Origin: Polaromonas sp.
GTDB taxonomy: Bacteria; Pseudomonadota; Gammaproteobacteria; Burkholderiales; Burkholderiaceae_C
NCBI RefSeq assembly: GCF_029945895.1
Contig: NZ_JAQSDL010000092.1
Location: 80,288-144,287, forward strand
Reading direction: 5' to 3'
DNA: 64,000 nt
Positions 1-10,519 of this stretch are shown in pieces. Within the stretch, counting starts at the first letter, position 1, and the number at the start of each line of letters is the position of its first letter. The translations under genes were made by a program, and so were the position numbers. Below the pieces are notes generated by a model. It was given only the letters and a program-made list of their open reading frames with translations. It was not told the DNA's origin and did not search any database.

Positions 1-569
1 AGCTGAGCGAGACCGAGTTGCTGCAAAACTGCGTTTTCATTCTCAACGCCGGCCACGAAACCACCACCAACCTGATCGGCAACGCCCTGGTCGCCCTGCA
101 GGAGTGGCCAGCCGCCCGGGAACACTTGCTATCAAAAGTGAAGCTGCCTGCGCAGAGCCCACAAGGGCTGGAGCCCGATTTGGCTGTGGAGATTGACGAG
201 TTCCTGCGTTTTGAGTCGTCCAACCAGCTCGGCAACCGCCGCGCGCTCAAGGCCTGCCAGGTCGGCGGCGTGGACCTGCCCGAAGGCGCGCTGCTCACGC
301 TGTGCATAGGCGCGGCGAACCGCGACCCGGCGCAATTTGAGCACCCCGAACAACTCGACCTGACGCGCGAAAACAACCGGCACCTGGCCTTTGGTTTCGG
401 CATCCACCAGTGCGCCGGCCTGAGTCTGGCGCGGCTCGAAGGCCGCATCGCTGTCGGGCGCTTTCTGCAGCGTTTTCCCGACTATCGCCTCACCGCTGCG
501 CCAACCCGCGGCGGGCGCGCACGTTTCCGCGGCTTTCTGAACGCGCCGTTTGCCGCGGGTTCAAGCTGA
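1..569 (+). CDS. Cytochrome P450, C-terminal part (5' end outside window)
   Basis: Haem monooxygenase; the reading frame is already open at base 3, so the N-terminal half lies outside the window. The I-helix oxygen-binding motif AGHETTTN is near the visible start. The ExxR helix reads EIDEFLRFES. The haem-ligand loop is FGFGIHQCAG, with the proximal Cys about 45 residues from the end. A block of roughly 17-20 residues between the I helix and the ExxR helix (LLSKVKLPAQSPQGLEPDL) is encoded by a copy of the ~60 bp dispersed repeat at 128-187 and has no obvious place in the P450 fold other than a loop. The gene ends 9 bases inside the convergent thioredoxin-like gene. Substrate unknown; the family call is secure. 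Confidence 0.95.
   Translation, partial: LSETELLQNCVFILNAGHETTTNLIGNALVALQEWPAAREHLLSKVKLPAQSPQGLEPDLAVEIDEFLRFESSNQLGNRRALKACQVGGVDLPEGALLTLCIGAANRDPAQFEHPEQLDLTRENNRHLAFGFGIHQCAGLSLARLEGRIAVGRFLQRFPDYRLTAAPTRGGRARFRGFLNAPFAAGSS
128..187 (+). repeat. Short dispersed repeat, copy inside P450 gene
   Basis: Matches the element GCTAT-N7-(A)TAGCTGCTTGCGCA-N6-ATAAGGGCTGGAGGC seen elsewhere in the window: GCTATCAAAAGTGAAGCTGC, then CTGCGCA, then CAAGGGCTGGAG. It sits in frame inside the P450 coding sequence. Confidence 0.8.
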
Positions 570-938
570 GCTGAGGCGCCGGTGCAGCGCCTGCACCAGA
601 TCCGTCAGCGCCGGATCGGCCGAACCTGCGAGTCCGGCCTTGTTGTCCAGCGACCCCAGCAGGCGCGACAACGTTCCGGCATGCGGCAACAGGGGCCCGG
701 CGAAGCGAAGCACCGGGCCATCGGCAATCAGCAGCGTCGGAAAAGTCTCGATGTCGAGCTCGCCCACCAGGTCGGCCTCCTCTTCGATGTCCAGCCAGAG
801 AAAATGCATGCCGGGGTGCGCCGCGACCACCTGGTCAAACACCGGCCGGTAATCCCGGCAGGTGCCGCACCAGCCGGCACAAAGACAGGCGACCCAGCGC
901 CCGTCGGGAAAGTGCAAAGAAGGAGGCATGCCGGCCAT
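561..938 (-). CDS. Thioredoxin-family protein
   Basis: A 125-residue single-domain thioredoxin-fold protein. The active site is WCGTC (AGWCGTCRDY) near residue 23, followed by the FxWLDIEEE strand and the cis-Pro motif ETFPTLLI. No signal peptide is visible, so it probably acts in the cytoplasm as a disulfide reductase or thioredoxin-like redox partner. Two starts are possible, Met1 (938) and Met4 (929); an AGGAGG-like sequence is not visible upstream in the reading direction. It converges with and overlaps the end of the P450 gene, and its 5' end is 53 bases from the divergent Mpo1-like gene. Confidence 0.85.
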   Translation of the reverse strand: MAGMPPSLHFPDGRWVACLCAGWCGTCRDYRPVFDQVVAAHPGMHFLWLDIEEEADLVGELDIETFPTLLIADGPVLRFAGPLLPHAGTLSRLLGSLDNKAGLAGSADPALTDLVQALHRRLSSA

Positions 939-991
939 TGTGCGCGAGCGTCGTTATCATGGCGCAACAAGGACTATTCCGGAGACACGCC

Positions 992-1345
992 ATGGACACC
1001 GCCACCCGCCCTGCTGCAGCCGCTGCAGCCGATGCAGCCGACGCCAGAACATTTCAGAGCTTCGCCGCTTTTTATCCGTTTTACCTGAGCGAGCACAGCA
1101 ACCGCACCTGCCGCCGCCTGCACTTTGCCGGCTCCAGCCTCTCGCTGCTGTGCCTGGCCACGTTGCTCGCCACACGCAACCCGTGGTGGCTGCTGGCCGG
1201 CCTGCTGTGCGGCTACGGTTTTGCCTGGGTCGGTCACTTCGTGTTCGAGAAAAACAAACCCGCGTCCTTCAAGCGCCCGCTCTACAGCTTCATGGGCGAC
1301 TGGGTGATGTACAAGGACATCTGGACTGGCAAGGTCAAGATCTGA
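992..1345 (+). CDS. Mpo1-like (DUF962) membrane protein
   Basis: A 117-residue protein of the DUF962/YGL010w family. The yeast member Mpo1 is an Fe(II)-dependent dioxygenase acting on 2-hydroxy fatty acids; the function of bacterial members is mostly untested. Visible signatures are FYLSEHSNRTCRRLHFAG, two adjacent hydrophobic segments, then GHFVFEKNKPASF and GDWVMYKDI at the C-terminus. The conserved His residues of the putative iron site are present. The start at 992 is chosen because GGAG lies 8 bases upstream; a longer in-frame start at 938 would overlap the divergent gene. It overlaps the next gene by one base in a TGATG arrangement, suggesting translational coupling. Confidence 0.8.
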   Translation: MDTATRPAAAAAADAADARTFQSFAAFYPFYLSEHSNRTCRRLHFAGSSLSLLCLATLLATRNPWWLLAGLLCGYGFAWVGHFVFEKNKPASFKRPLYSFMGDWVMYKDIWTGKVKI

Positions 1346-2076
1346 TGAACACCAACCAGGGCATCCCCATGCAGCTCGACACCCGGGCGGTGGACATTCT
1401 TTCCGGCATCACCACCGCCACCCTGACCACGCTGCTGCTGAAAAAAGGCCTGCGCAACGTCTGGTTGCGCGGCGCCCGGCCACTGCGCACCGGCCAGCCG
1501 CGTTTGGTGGGCCGCGCGTTCACCTTGCGTTTTGTGCCGGCGCGTGAAGACCTGGCGACGCCGGAGTCGTGGTCCTCGCCAATTTCCACACGTGCGGCCA
1601 TCGAGGACATGCCGGCGGGCTGCATCGCCGTGGTGGACGCGATGGGTGTCAGCGACGCCGGGATTTTTGGCGACATCCTGTGCGCCCGCATGCAAAAGCG
1701 CGGCGTGACGGCGCTGGTGACCGACGGCGTGGTGCGCGACCAGGCGGGGGTGCTGGGCACCGGCCTGCCGGTCTGGTGCAGCGGCGCCGCCGCGCCGCCT
1801 TCGGTGGCGGGCCTGACCTTTGTGGACTGGCAGCGTCCGATCGCCTGCGGTGGCGTGGCGGTGTTTCCGGGCGATGTGATCGTGGCCGATGACGACGGCG
1901 CGGTGCTGATCCCGGCGGCACTGCTGGAGGACATGCTGCAGCTGGCGCCCGAGCAGGAGCGGCTTGAGTCCTGGATCATGAGCGAGGTGGACAAGGGTGC
2001 CGCCCTGCCCGGCCTGTACCCGCCCAACGCCGAGAACAGGGCGCGTTACGAGGCGACAAAAAAAACCGGCCCGTGA
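1345..2076 (+). CDS. RraA-family protein (aldolase/decarboxylase-like)
   Basis: A 243-residue RraA-like protein. The family contains 4-hydroxy-4-methyl-2-oxoglutarate/4-carboxy-4-hydroxy-2-oxoadipate aldolases and the RNase E regulator RraA. The signature TDGVVRDQAGV (Arg-Asp that binds substrate and metal) and the glycine-rich DAMGVSDAGIFGD are present. At 243 residues it is longer than E. coli RraA (about 160), which fits the aldolase-like subgroup better than a true RNase E inhibitor. The start at 1345 overlaps the stop of the preceding gene (ATGA); an internal Met at 1369 is an alternative. The substrate cannot be told from sequence alone. Confidence 0.8.
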   Translation: MNTNQGIPMQLDTRAVDILSGITTATLTTLLLKKGLRNVWLRGARPLRTGQPRLVGRAFTLRFVPAREDLATPESWSSPISTRAAIEDMPAGCIAVVDAMGVSDAGIFGDILCARMQKRGVTALVTDGVVRDQAGVLGTGLPVWCSGAAAPPSVAGLTFVDWQRPIACGGVAVFPGDVIVADDDGAVLIPAALLEDMLQLAPEQERLESWIMSEVDKGAALPGLYPPNAENRARYEATKKTGP

Positions 2077-2110
2077 GCGCCTGCGGCTGATGTCCGCAGC
2101 GCTATCATTT

Positions 2111-3337
2111 TCATAACACGTCGCGCAGGCGCAGCGCCGAGAAGCGACCGTTTTCCCATAAGTTTTGCATGGAAGGGTCCTGACTGAGCAGCAATTGCGC
2201 CAGCAGCGGCTCCAGCGCGGTGGAGGCCGGATCGGCGAGCAGCAGGTAGCGCGCCTCGTGTTCGTCCTCCGGGTCGGTCAGCTGGCCTATCCAGTCCAGC
2301 GCCATCAGGGTCTCGAGCACGGGTTCAAGCTGCAAGGCATCGACCTGCAGCGCCCGCGCCAGCTCCGAGCCTTCCAGCCCGATACGCGCGGTCCCGCGCG
2401 CCCGGTGCAGTTGCTGCAGCAGTTCCACCGCCAGCTGAAACTGCCAGCCGTGCGCGCTGCCGCGGCGCGCCACGCCGGCCAGCAGGCTGGGCAGGTAGGC
2501 GGCAATCACCGCGCCCATGAGCACAATGATCCAGGCCACGTAAATCCAGACCAGCAGAATCGGCAAGGTGGCAAAGGCGCCATAGACCAGCGAATAGGTT
2601 GGCACGTTGCTGAGGTACAGGCCCAGCACTTTTTTGGCCAGCTCGATGCCGGCCGCGACAAACATGCCGCCGGCCCAGGCGTGGCCCCAGCGCACAAAGG
2701 TGTTGGGCACATAGTGGTACAGGGCCGCCATGCCGCCGGCCAGCAGAAAAAACTGCAGCACATCCAGCAGCACGCGCAGCCCGCCGGGCATGTCGCCCAC
2801 CACGCCGCGCGAGCCGGAGATGACGTAGGACGTCACCGCCAGGCTGGCACCCAGCACCAGCGGGCCCAGCGTGATGGCGGCCCAGTAAATCAGCACGCGC
2901 TGCGCCAGCGGGCGTGGCTTTTTCACGCGCCAGATGCCGTTAAGCGTGCGGTCTATGGTCAGGATCAGGGCAATCGCCGTGACCAGCAGCACCGCCAGAC
3001 CGGCGACACCGAGCTTGTTGGCCTGTTTGGCGAACTGCGTCAGGTAACCGAGCACCTGGCGCGAGATGTTGTCGGGGATCAGGCTGTTGACCAGCCACAC
3101 CTGCAGCGCGCCCTGCAGCTTGGAAAACATCGGAAAGGCAGTGAAGATGGCCAGCGCCACCGTGAAAAAAGGCACCAGCGCGATGCTGGTGGTGAAGGTC
3201 AGGCTGCTGGCCGTCAGGCCCATGTGGTCGTCTCGAAAACGCTGGCGCAGCGTGATGGCGGTGTCGCGCCACGGAAAGCGCGACAGGTCCGTCAATAACT
3301 GCTGCAGGGACTGCTGGAATGTCATCCCCGGTATCAT
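2111..3337 (-). CDS. YihY/BrkB-family inner-membrane protein
   Basis: A 408-residue polytopic membrane protein of the YihY/virulence factor BrkB family (old label 'ribonuclease BN' is considered wrong). About six transmembrane segments occupy residues 45-290, including LTFTTSIALVPFFTVALAIF and the conserved YHYVPNT and GAFATLPILLVWIYVAW stretches. The last ~110 residues are soluble and look like a winged-helix-type tail (LQQLHRA...GLEGSELARAL), as in other betaproteobacterial members. Function is unknown, possibly transport or envelope related. It is divergent from the DUF2069 gene, with 21 bases between starts. Confidence 0.85.
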   Translation of the reverse strand: MIPGMTFQQSLQQLLTDLSRFPWRDTAITLRQRFRDDHMGLTASSLTFTTSIALVPFFTVALAIFTAFPMFSKLQGALQVWLVNSLIPDNISRQVLGYLTQFAKQANKLGVAGLAVLLVTAIALILTIDRTLNGIWRVKKPRPLAQRVLIYWAAITLGPLVLGASLAVTSYVISGSRGVVGDMPGGLRVLLDVLQFFLLAGGMAALYHYVPNTFVRWGHAWAGGMFVAAGIELAKKVLGLYLSNVPTYSLVYGAFATLPILLVWIYVAWIIVLMGAVIAAYLPSLLAGVARRGSAHGWQFQLAVELLQQLHRARGTARIGLEGSELARALQVDALQLEPVLETLMALDWIGQLTDPEDEHEARYLLLADPASTALEPLLAQLLLSQDPSMQNLWENGRFSALRLRDVL

Positions 3338-3358
3338 GCCATCGACACAAGCATCAAC

Positions 3359-3745
3359 ATGACCCTCAACAAAACAACACAGATTGACGCCACGCGCTGG
3401 CTCGCCGTGGGCAGCCTGGCCGCCCTGATCATTCTCGGCCTGGCCTGGGAGATGTGGCTGGCGCCGCTGCGGCCGGGCGGCTCACTGCTGGCCCTGAAGG
3501 TGCTGCCGCTGTGTATTCCGCTGGCCGGCCTGCTGAAAAACCGCATGTACACCTACCGCTGGCTCAGCCTGATGGTCTGGCTGTATTTCACCGAAGGCGC
3601 GGTGCGCGCCTGGAGCGACAAGCCGCCCGGCAACTACCTGGCCATGGCCGAAGTCGTGCTGTGCCTGCTGCTGTTCACCGCCTGCGCCCTCCATGTGCGC
3701 ATCCGCCTGAAAAATGGCGTCAAAACCATCCAACCGGCTGCCTGA
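3359..3745 (+). CDS. DUF2069 small membrane protein
   Basis: A 128-residue protein with four hydrophobic segments (residues about 13-30, 43-58, 67-80 and 96-112) and the family signature LPLCIPLAGLLKNRMYTYRW followed by WLYFTEGAVRAWSD. DUF2069 proteins are common next to YihY or WrbA genes in proteobacteria, but no function is known. It ends 8 bases before the FAD-linked oxidase, so the two probably share a transcript. Confidence 0.8.
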   Translation: MTLNKTTQIDATRWLAVGSLAALIILGLAWEMWLAPLRPGGSLLALKVLPLCIPLAGLLKNRMYTYRWLSLMVWLYFTEGAVRAWSDKPPGNYLAMAEVVLCLLLFTACALHVRIRLKNGVKTIQPAA

Positions 3746-3752
3746 AAAACCT

Positions 3753-5165
3753 ATGGACAAGATTCTCGATGCCTTGCGCGCCATCGTCGGCGACGCCCAC
3801 GTGTTGACCGGGGGCGACCTCTCCGCCTGGGAGCTGGACTGGCGCAAACGCACACGCGGCAAAGCCCTGGCCGTGGTTCGCCCCGCCGACACGGCGCAGG
3901 TGGCAGCCGTCGTCAGCGCCTGCGCAGCGGCCGGCGTGTCCATGGTGCCGCAGGGCGGCAACACCGGCCTGGTCGGCGGCTCGACACCCGACGCTTCCGG
4001 CCGACAGGTGGTGCTGAGCCTGCAGCGCCTGAACGCGGTGCGCGCCATCGACAGCGCCAACCTGACCATGACGGTCGAGGCCGGCTGCATCCTGCAGACC
4101 CTGCAGGAAACCGCCGAAAAAGCCGGCTTCCTGTTTCCGCTGAGCCTGGCCGCCGAAGGCAGCTGCACGATTGGCGGCAACCTCGGCAGCAATGCCGGCG
4201 GCACGCAGGTCGTGCGTTACGGCAATGCGCGCGACCTCTGCCTCGGGCTGGAGGTCGTCACCGCGCAGGGCGAGGTCTGGGAAGGCCTCTCAGGCCTGCG
4301 CAAGGACAACACCGGCTACGACCTGCGCGACCTGTTCATCGGCAGCGAAGGCACGCTGGGCATCATCACGGCCGCGACCATGAAGCTTTACCCCCTGCCG
4401 GCCGCACAGCTCACTGCCTGGGCCGCCGTGCCGTCGATGGAAGACGCCGTCACCCTGCTCGGGCTGGCGCACCGCCACCTGGGCGCGGGTCTGACGGGTT
4501 TTGAAGTCATGGGCCAGTTTGCGCTGGGCCTGGTGGCCAGACACTTTCCGCAACAGCGGGTACCCTTGTACGCAGAAACGCCTTTTTGCGTGCTGCTCGA
4601 AAACTCCGACCACGAGTCGGAAAGCCACGCCCGGGAACAGTTTGAACGCCTGCTGGAGACAGCCATGGAAGAAGGCTGCGTCACCGATGCCGTGGTCGCT
4701 GAAAACCTGCAGCAGGCGCACCAGCTCTGGCACATCCGTGAAAGCATCCCGCTGGCACAGGCCGAGGAAGGCCTGAACATCAAGCACGACATCTCGGTGC
4801 CGGTCTCGCTGATTCCCGAGTTTGTGCGCGTGACCGACGCGTTGCTGGTCAAAGCCATCCCGGGCGTGCGCCTGGTCAACTTCGGCCACCTCGGCGACGG
4901 CAACCTGCACTACAACGTGCAGGCTCCAGCCGAAGGTGACGCGGCCGCCTTCCTGCGCGATCAGGAAGAAAACGTCAATGCCCTGGTCTACGACTCGGTG
5001 CAGGTTTTCGGCGGCTCGATCTCGGCCGAACACGGCGTCGGCAGCCTCAAACTCGACAAGCTGGAAAAGCACAAATCGCCGGTGGCGCTGGGCCTGATGC
5101 GGGCCATCAAGCGAGGTCTGGACCCCGAGAACCTGATGAACCCCGGGCGGGTGCTGCGGGCATAA
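3753..5165 (+). CDS. FAD-linked oxidase, D-2-hydroxyglutarate/D-lactate dehydrogenase type
   Basis: A 470-residue flavoprotein of the FAD_binding_4/GlcD family. The PP-loop reads [13 protein letters not shown], with the FAD-binding [17 protein letters not shown] and [18 protein letters not shown] following. The C-terminal substrate and metal domain has [14 protein letters not shown] and [10 protein letters not shown], typical of the D-2-hydroxyglutarate dehydrogenase/D-lactate dehydrogenase (Dld/D2HGDH) branch. It oxidises a D-2-hydroxy acid to the 2-oxo acid and passes electrons to a carrier. The start at 3753 (MDKILDALR) is preferred over an upstream in-frame Met at 3714 because the latter would run through the end of the DUF2069 gene. 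Exact substrate uncertain. Confidence 0.9.
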   Translation: MDKILDALRAIVGDAHVLTGGDLSAWELDWRKRTRGKALAVVRPADTAQVAAVVSACAAAGVSMVPQGGNTGLVGGSTPDASGRQVVLSLQRLNAVRAIDSANLTMTVEAGCILQTLQETAEKAGFLFPLSLAAEGSCTIGGNLGSNAGGTQVVRYGNARDLCLGLEVVTAQGEVWEGLSGLRKDNTGYDLRDLFIGSEGTLGIITAATMKLYPLPAAQLTAWAAVPSMEDAVTLLGLAHRHLGAGLTGFEVMGQFALGLVARHFPQQRVPLYAETPFCVLLENSDHESESHAREQFERLLETAMEEGCVTDAVVAENLQQAHQLWHIRESIPLAQAEEGLNIKHDISVPVSLIPEFVRVTDALLVKAIPGVRLVNFGHLGDGNLHYNVQAPAEGDAAAFLRDQEENVNALVYDSVQVFGGSISAEHGVGSLKLDKLEKHKSPVALGLMRAIKRGLDPENLMNPGRVLRA

Positions 5166-5227
5166 TCAAAAGCTGCACGGCGGCCTTGCCGCCTCCTTTT
5201 TCCGGCTCCAGCCGACAGGTTGCCTCC

Positions 5228-6058
5228 ATGACACGCCCTATCCGCTCCCAGTACGAACATTTCATGCGCCATGTGGACACCCACGGCGTGTTCAAGGCCG
5301 ACCGCACCGGCACCGGCACCAAAAGCGTGTTCGGCTACCAGATGCGTTTTGACCTCAACGAAGGCTTCCCGCTGGTGACGACCAAAAAGGTCCATCTCAA
5401 GTCCATCGTGCACGAGCTGCTGTGGTTTCTGAAGGGTTCGAGCGACAACAACTGGCTGAAAGAACGCGGCGTCACCATCTGGGACGAGTGGGCGCGCGAA
5501 GACGGCAGCCTGGGTCCGGTCTATGGCGTGCAGTGGCGCAGCTGGCCGACGCCGGACGGCGGCCACATCGACCAGATTGCCGAAGTCATCCAGACCCTGA
5601 AGACCAACCCGGATTCGCGCCGCATCATCGTCAGCGCCTGGAACGTGGCCGAGCTCTCGAAAATGGCGCTGATGCCCTGCCATGCGTTTTTCCAGTTCTA
5701 CGTGGCACCAACCACCGAGCCGGGCGGCAGGGGCAAACTCAGCTGCCAGCTCTACCAGCGCAGCGCAGACATTTTTCTCGGCGTGCCTTTCAACATCGCC
5801 AGCTACGCCCTGCTCACCCACATGGTGGCGCAGCAGTGCGACCTCGACGTCGGCGACTTCATCTGGACCGGCGGCGACTGCCACATCTACAGCAACCACG
5901 CCGACCAGGTAGTGCTGCAGCTGGGTCGCGCGCCCTTCCCCTACCCGACGCTCAACATCAAGCGCAAGCCGGCGTCGATCTTCGACTACGCGTTCGACGA
6001 CTTCGAGTTCCTCGAATACGAACACCATCCGGCGATCAAGGCGCCGGTCGCCGTGTAG
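5228..6058 (+). CDS. thyA: Thymidylate synthase ThyA
   Basis: A 276-residue enzyme making dTMP from dUMP with 5,10-methylenetetrahydrofolate. The folate/dUMP loop [12 protein letters not shown], the catalytic cysteine in [11 protein letters not shown], the phosphate-binding [18 protein letters not shown] and the C-terminal IKAPVAV are all present. Length is slightly above the E. coli enzyme (264), owing to an insert in [11 protein letters not shown]. It starts a folate/DNA operon: folA follows 25 bases later and xth overlaps folA. DHFR regenerates the folate that ThyA oxidises. Confidence 0.97.
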   Translation: MTRPIRSQYEHFMRHVDTHGVFKADRTGTGTKSVFGYQMRFDLNEGFPLVTTKKVHLKSIVHELLWFLKGSSDNNWLKERGVTIWDEWAREDGSLGPVYGVQWRSWPTPDGGHIDQIAEVIQTLKTNPDSRRIIVSAWNVAELSKMALMPCHAFFQFYVAPTTEPGGRGKLSCQLYQRSADIFLGVPFNIASYALLTHMVAQQCDLDVGDFIWTGGDCHIYSNHADQVVLQLGRAPFPYPTLNIKRKPASIFDYAFDDFEFLEYEHHPAIKAPVAV

Positions 6059-6083
6059 TCTGCGGAACCGCCTGAAGCCTGAC

Positions 6084-6572
6084 ATGTCCCGCATCAACCT
6101 CATCTACGCCCGCGCGGCCAACGGCGTCATCGGCAAGGACGGCGCCATGCCCTGGCATCTGCCGGAAGACCTGGCGCACTTCAAGCAGTTGACCCAGGGC
6201 TGCCCGGTCATCATGGGCCGCAAGACCTGGGACTCGCTGCCACCGAAATTCCGCCCGCTGCCCGGGCGGACCAACATCGTGATCACGCGGCAGGCGGACT
6301 GGCAGGCCGAAGGCGCGCAGCGCGCTGGCAGCCTGGAAGAAGCCTTGCAGCTGGCCGGCCCGGCGCCGGAGGTCTGGGTCATCGGTGGGGCGCAGATTTA
6401 CGCGCAGGCCGAGCCGCTGGCCAGCCGCATCGAGGTCACCGAAATTGCGCAGGATTTTGAAGGTGACGCCCATGCGCCCGTGCTGAACGACACGTGGCGT
6501 GAAACCAGCCGCAGCGCCGACCTCGCCAGGAACGGCCTCCCCTACAGTTTTGTCACGCTGGAACGCCCATGA
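6084..6572 (+). CDS. folA: Dihydrofolate reductase
   Basis: A 162-residue chromosomal-type DHFR reducing dihydrofolate to tetrahydrofolate with NADPH. Visible motifs are NGVIGKDGAMPWHLPEDLAHF (with the active-site acid and the PWHLPEDL loop), the NADPH-binding MGRKTWDSLPPKFRPLPGR and VIGGAQIYAQA. It follows thyA closely, a common pairing. Its stop overlaps the start of xth by four bases (ATGA). Confidence 0.96.
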   Translation: MSRINLIYARAANGVIGKDGAMPWHLPEDLAHFKQLTQGCPVIMGRKTWDSLPPKFRPLPGRTNIVITRQADWQAEGAQRAGSLEEALQLAGPAPEVWVIGGAQIYAQAEPLASRIEVTEIAQDFEGDAHAPVLNDTWRETSRSADLARNGLPYSFVTLERP

Positions 6573-7351
6573 AAATCGCGACCTGGAATGTCAACTCGCT
6601 GGCGGTGCGCCTGCCGCAGGTGCTCGACTGGCTGGCCGCCAACCCGGTCGATGCCTTGTGCCTGCAGGAACTCAAGCTCAGCGACGACAAGTTTCCGCTG
6701 GAGGCTTTGGCGGCCGCCGGTTACCAGTGCGCCGTCTTCGGACAGAAAACCTACAACGGCGTGGCCATCCTGAGCCGCACGCCACCGCGCGACATCGTCA
6801 AAAACATCAACGGCTTCAGCGACGAACAGTCGCGCGTGATTGCCGCGACGCTGGACACGCCGCAGGGCGAGCTGCGGCTGGTCAATGGGTATTTCGTCAA
6901 TGGCCAGGCGCCCGGCACCGACAAGTTCGAGTACAAGATGCGCTGGCTGGACGGCCTGCGCAGCTGGCTCCAGACAGAACTCGCGGCCCATCCCAAGCTG
7001 GTGCTGGTGGGTGACTTCAACATCACGATGGACGACCGCGACACCTACGACGCCGAGGGTCTGCGCGAAACCATCCACCACACGAGCGAAGAGCGCGAGC
7101 ACCTGAAAGCGTTGCTGGCGCTGGGCCTGCACGATGCGTTCCGCCTGTTTGAACAGCCGGAGAAAAGTTACTCGTGGTGGGACTACCGCGAGTTCGCCTT
7201 CCGCCGCAACCGCGGCCTGCGCATTGACTACATCCTGGTCAGCGACACACTCAAGCCTGCGGTGAAAAGCTGCGTGATCGACAAGCTGCCGCGCAAGAAC
7301 GAGCGGCCCAGCGATCACGTGCCGGTTGTCGCACACCTCGATTTGCTATAG
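6569..7351 (+). CDS. xth: Exodeoxyribonuclease III
   Basis: A 260-residue Mg-dependent AP endonuclease/3'-5' exonuclease of the Xth/APE1 family for base-excision repair. Motifs are ATWNVNSLAVRL, LQELKLSDDKFP, VLVGDFNITMDDRD, RIDYILVSD and RPSDHVPVVAHLDL. It overlaps folA by four bases. Its last codons and TAG stop (GATTTGCTATAG) coincide with the first bases of a copy of the short dispersed repeat, so the original C-terminus may have been slightly altered. Confidence 0.95.
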   Translation: MKIATWNVNSLAVRLPQVLDWLAANPVDALCLQELKLSDDKFPLEALAAAGYQCAVFGQKTYNGVAILSRTPPRDIVKNINGFSDEQSRVIAATLDTPQGELRLVNGYFVNGQAPGTDKFEYKMRWLDGLRSWLQTELAAHPKLVLVGDFNITMDDRDTYDAEGLRETIHHTSEEREHLKALLALGLHDAFRLFEQPEKSYSWWDYREFAFRRNRGLRIDYILVSDTLKPAVKSCVIDKLPRKNERPSDHVPVVAHLDLL

Positions 7352-7406
7352 ATAACAGAGCTGCTTGCGCAAGCCCCATAAGGGCTGGAGGCCTATTTCA
7401 TTCATA
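7345..7406 (+). repeat. Short dispersed repeat at 3' end of xth
   Basis: Near-consensus copy: GCTATAGATAACAGAGCTGC, TTGCGCA, then ATAAGGGCTGGAGGCCTATT. The leading GCTATAG supplies the stop codon of xth. Confidence 0.85.
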
Positions 7407-7428
7407 GACTTCGGGCCACGCGCCCCGG

Positions 7429-7665
7429 TCACTCGACCGACTCTACGATCACCCCTTTGGCATGGCGCTGCCCGTTGCAGACCTCGTGGCTGATGGCCAG
7501 ATTCTCCGCGTGGCTGTTGCCACCCTCGCTGAGGGGCCGGATGTGCTCCAGCGTGGCCGCCGCGGGGAGCACATGTTCGCCGCAGACCCAGCAGGGCACC
7601 TGCCCATGCAGCTGTCGCGCCACGGTTTTGTAGATCTTGTCGCGGGTGAGGGATAAGCGGCTCAT
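7429..7665 (-). CDS. Small HNH endonuclease-like protein
   Basis: A 78-residue protein carrying a complete HNH fold core: zinc-type CWVCGEH at residues 25-31, LEHIRPLSEGG (the H of HNH), NLAISHEVCNGQRH (N and H). It has no other domain. Proteins of this size are widespread in Comamonadaceae; whether it cuts DNA is unknown. It stands alone on the minus strand between xth and ntrC. Confidence 0.75.
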   Translation of the reverse strand: MSRLSLTRDKIYKTVARQLHGQVPCWVCGEHVLPAAATLEHIRPLSEGGNSHAENLAISHEVCNGQRHAKGVIVESVE

Positions 7666-7714
7666 GGCTGAACTTTAACCTCCGAAATCCAGCAACAGCC
7701 GAGGCTCACTCTGT

Positions 7715-7806
7715 GCAAGCCGGGGCCGCGGGTCCGGCTTTGCCGGCCCGCAGGCGCAGCGGCGCCCTCGGGGGGCAGCGACTACACGCAGTGAGGAGCG
7801 TGGGGG
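7715..7806 (+). repeat. GC-rich intergenic repeat, family 2
   Basis: About 90 bp between the HNH gene and ntrC: GGGGCCGCGGGTCCGGCTTT, GCCGGCCCGCAGGCGCAGCG, CCCTCGGGGGGCAG, TACACGCAGTGAG, GTGGGGGCC. The same string order is found at 14625-14712 (inverted) and 16597-16688. It contains small inverted repeats (CCGGCTTTGCCGG) able to form hairpins. Confidence 0.85.
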
Positions 7807-7809
7807 CCT

Positions 7810-9357
<1,548 letters not shown>

Positions 9358-9405
9358 GTTCTTGTCCCTTTGGTACTACCGGTTATCTGTGGAAGACAAC
9401 GGAGT

Positions 9406-10494
9406 TCAAGGCAGAGGTATCAGCAACTTGAAATCCGTGCGGCCGGGGACGCTCTCGCACTCGATCAAGCCGTGATGTTGCTGAACAAAGGTTTGCGCCA
9501 ATGTCAGCCCCAGTCCGGAGCCGCCTTCGCGCCCCGAGATCAGGGGATAGAAGATACGGTCCTTGATGGAGTCCGGAACACCCGGTCCATTGTCGATAAC
9601 ATGCAATTCCAGTGCCAAGCGATAGCGCTGTTTGCCAAAAGTTACCTGTCGGGCAATTCTTGTCCTGAAAGTGATCTGCGCATCCCCCGCAGCCACCCGG
9701 TCAGCGAGCGCCTGCGCGGCGTTGTGGGCGATGTTGAGCACCGCCTGGATCAGTTGCTCACGGTCACCGCGAAAGTCGGGAATCGAGATGTCATAGTCGC
9801 GCATGACGCGCAGCCCGCGCGGAAACTCCGCCAAAATCAGCGAGCGGACCCGTTCGCACACCTCGTGGATGTTGACGTCACCCACCAGATGCGGTCGGCG
9901 GTGCGGCGCCAGCAGCCGGTCCACCAGGGACTGCAGGCGGTCGGCCTCATGGATGATGACCTGGGTGTATTCGGTCAGCTCCTTGTCGATCTCCATCTGC
10001 AGCAGTTGCGCCGCGCCGCGGATCCCGCCCAGCGGGTTCTTGATCTCATGCGCGAGGTTGCGGATCAGCTCCTTGTTGGCCTGCGCCTGGTCGATCAGGC
10101 GCTCCTCGCGGTCCTGCTTGGCCTGTTGCTCCAGCGGCAGCAGTTCCACGATGGCCTCGCCCGGTGTGTCGGTCTGCGCCACCACCACGTGCACGGGCAT
10201 GGGTTCGCGGTTCAGCGGCTTGAGCCAGGCGTCGTAACGGAGCGCGGCAAATTCATTGCTGCCAGCGCCTTCGAGTGCGTTGTGCAGGATGACCGGCTCG
10301 GTGAAGCAGTCGGGAAGCTGGGAGCCTTCGATGGTGCGGCGCGAGGTGCCCAGCGCATCTTCGAGGGCCGCGTTGGCAAACACCACCACGCCGTCGGTGC
10401 GCACGACAGCCACCAGTGTGGCCAGCAGGTCAAAGGACTGGAAACGGGGGATGGCCGGAGCGGCGGTGGGCGCAGAAAGAGTGGGCTTTTTCAA
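9406..10494 (-). CDS. glnL: Nitrogen-sensing histidine kinase NtrB (NR-II)
   Basis: A 362-residue soluble two-component kinase. An N-terminal PAS domain (~20-130, TDGVVVFANAALEDALG), the H-box LAHEIKNPLGGIRGAAQLL with the phosphorylated His, the N-box LIQAVLNIAHNAAQAL, and ATP-lid motifs VIDNGPGVPD and GREGGSGLGL are all present. No membrane segment is visible. It controls NtrC phosphorylation in response to PII. ntrC follows 48 bases downstream on the same strand. Confidence 0.95.
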   Translation of the reverse strand: MKKPTLSAPTAAPAIPRFQSFDLLATLVAVVRTDGVVVFANAALEDALGTSRRTIEGSQLPDCFTEPVILHNALEGAGSNEFAALRYDAWLKPLNREPMPVHVVVAQTDTPGEAIVELLPLEQQAKQDREERLIDQAQANKELIRNLAHEIKNPLGGIRGAAQLLQMEIDKELTEYTQVIIHEADRLQSLVDRLLAPHRRPHLVGDVNIHEVCERVRSLILAEFPRGLRVMRDYDISIPDFRGDREQLIQAVLNIAHNAAQALADRVAAGDAQITFRTRIARQVTFGKQRYRLALELHVIDNGPGVPDSIKDRIFYPLISGREGGSGLGLTLAQTFVQQHHGLIECESVPGRTDFKLLIPLP

Positions 10495-10519
10495 GCCTTC
10501 TATTCTGACGCAGAACGTC

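Noticed and set aside
2098..2117. GCTATCATTTTCATAAC between the RraA-like and YihY genes as a repeat copy
   Set aside because: Too short, only the head of the pattern; likely chance or a remnant.
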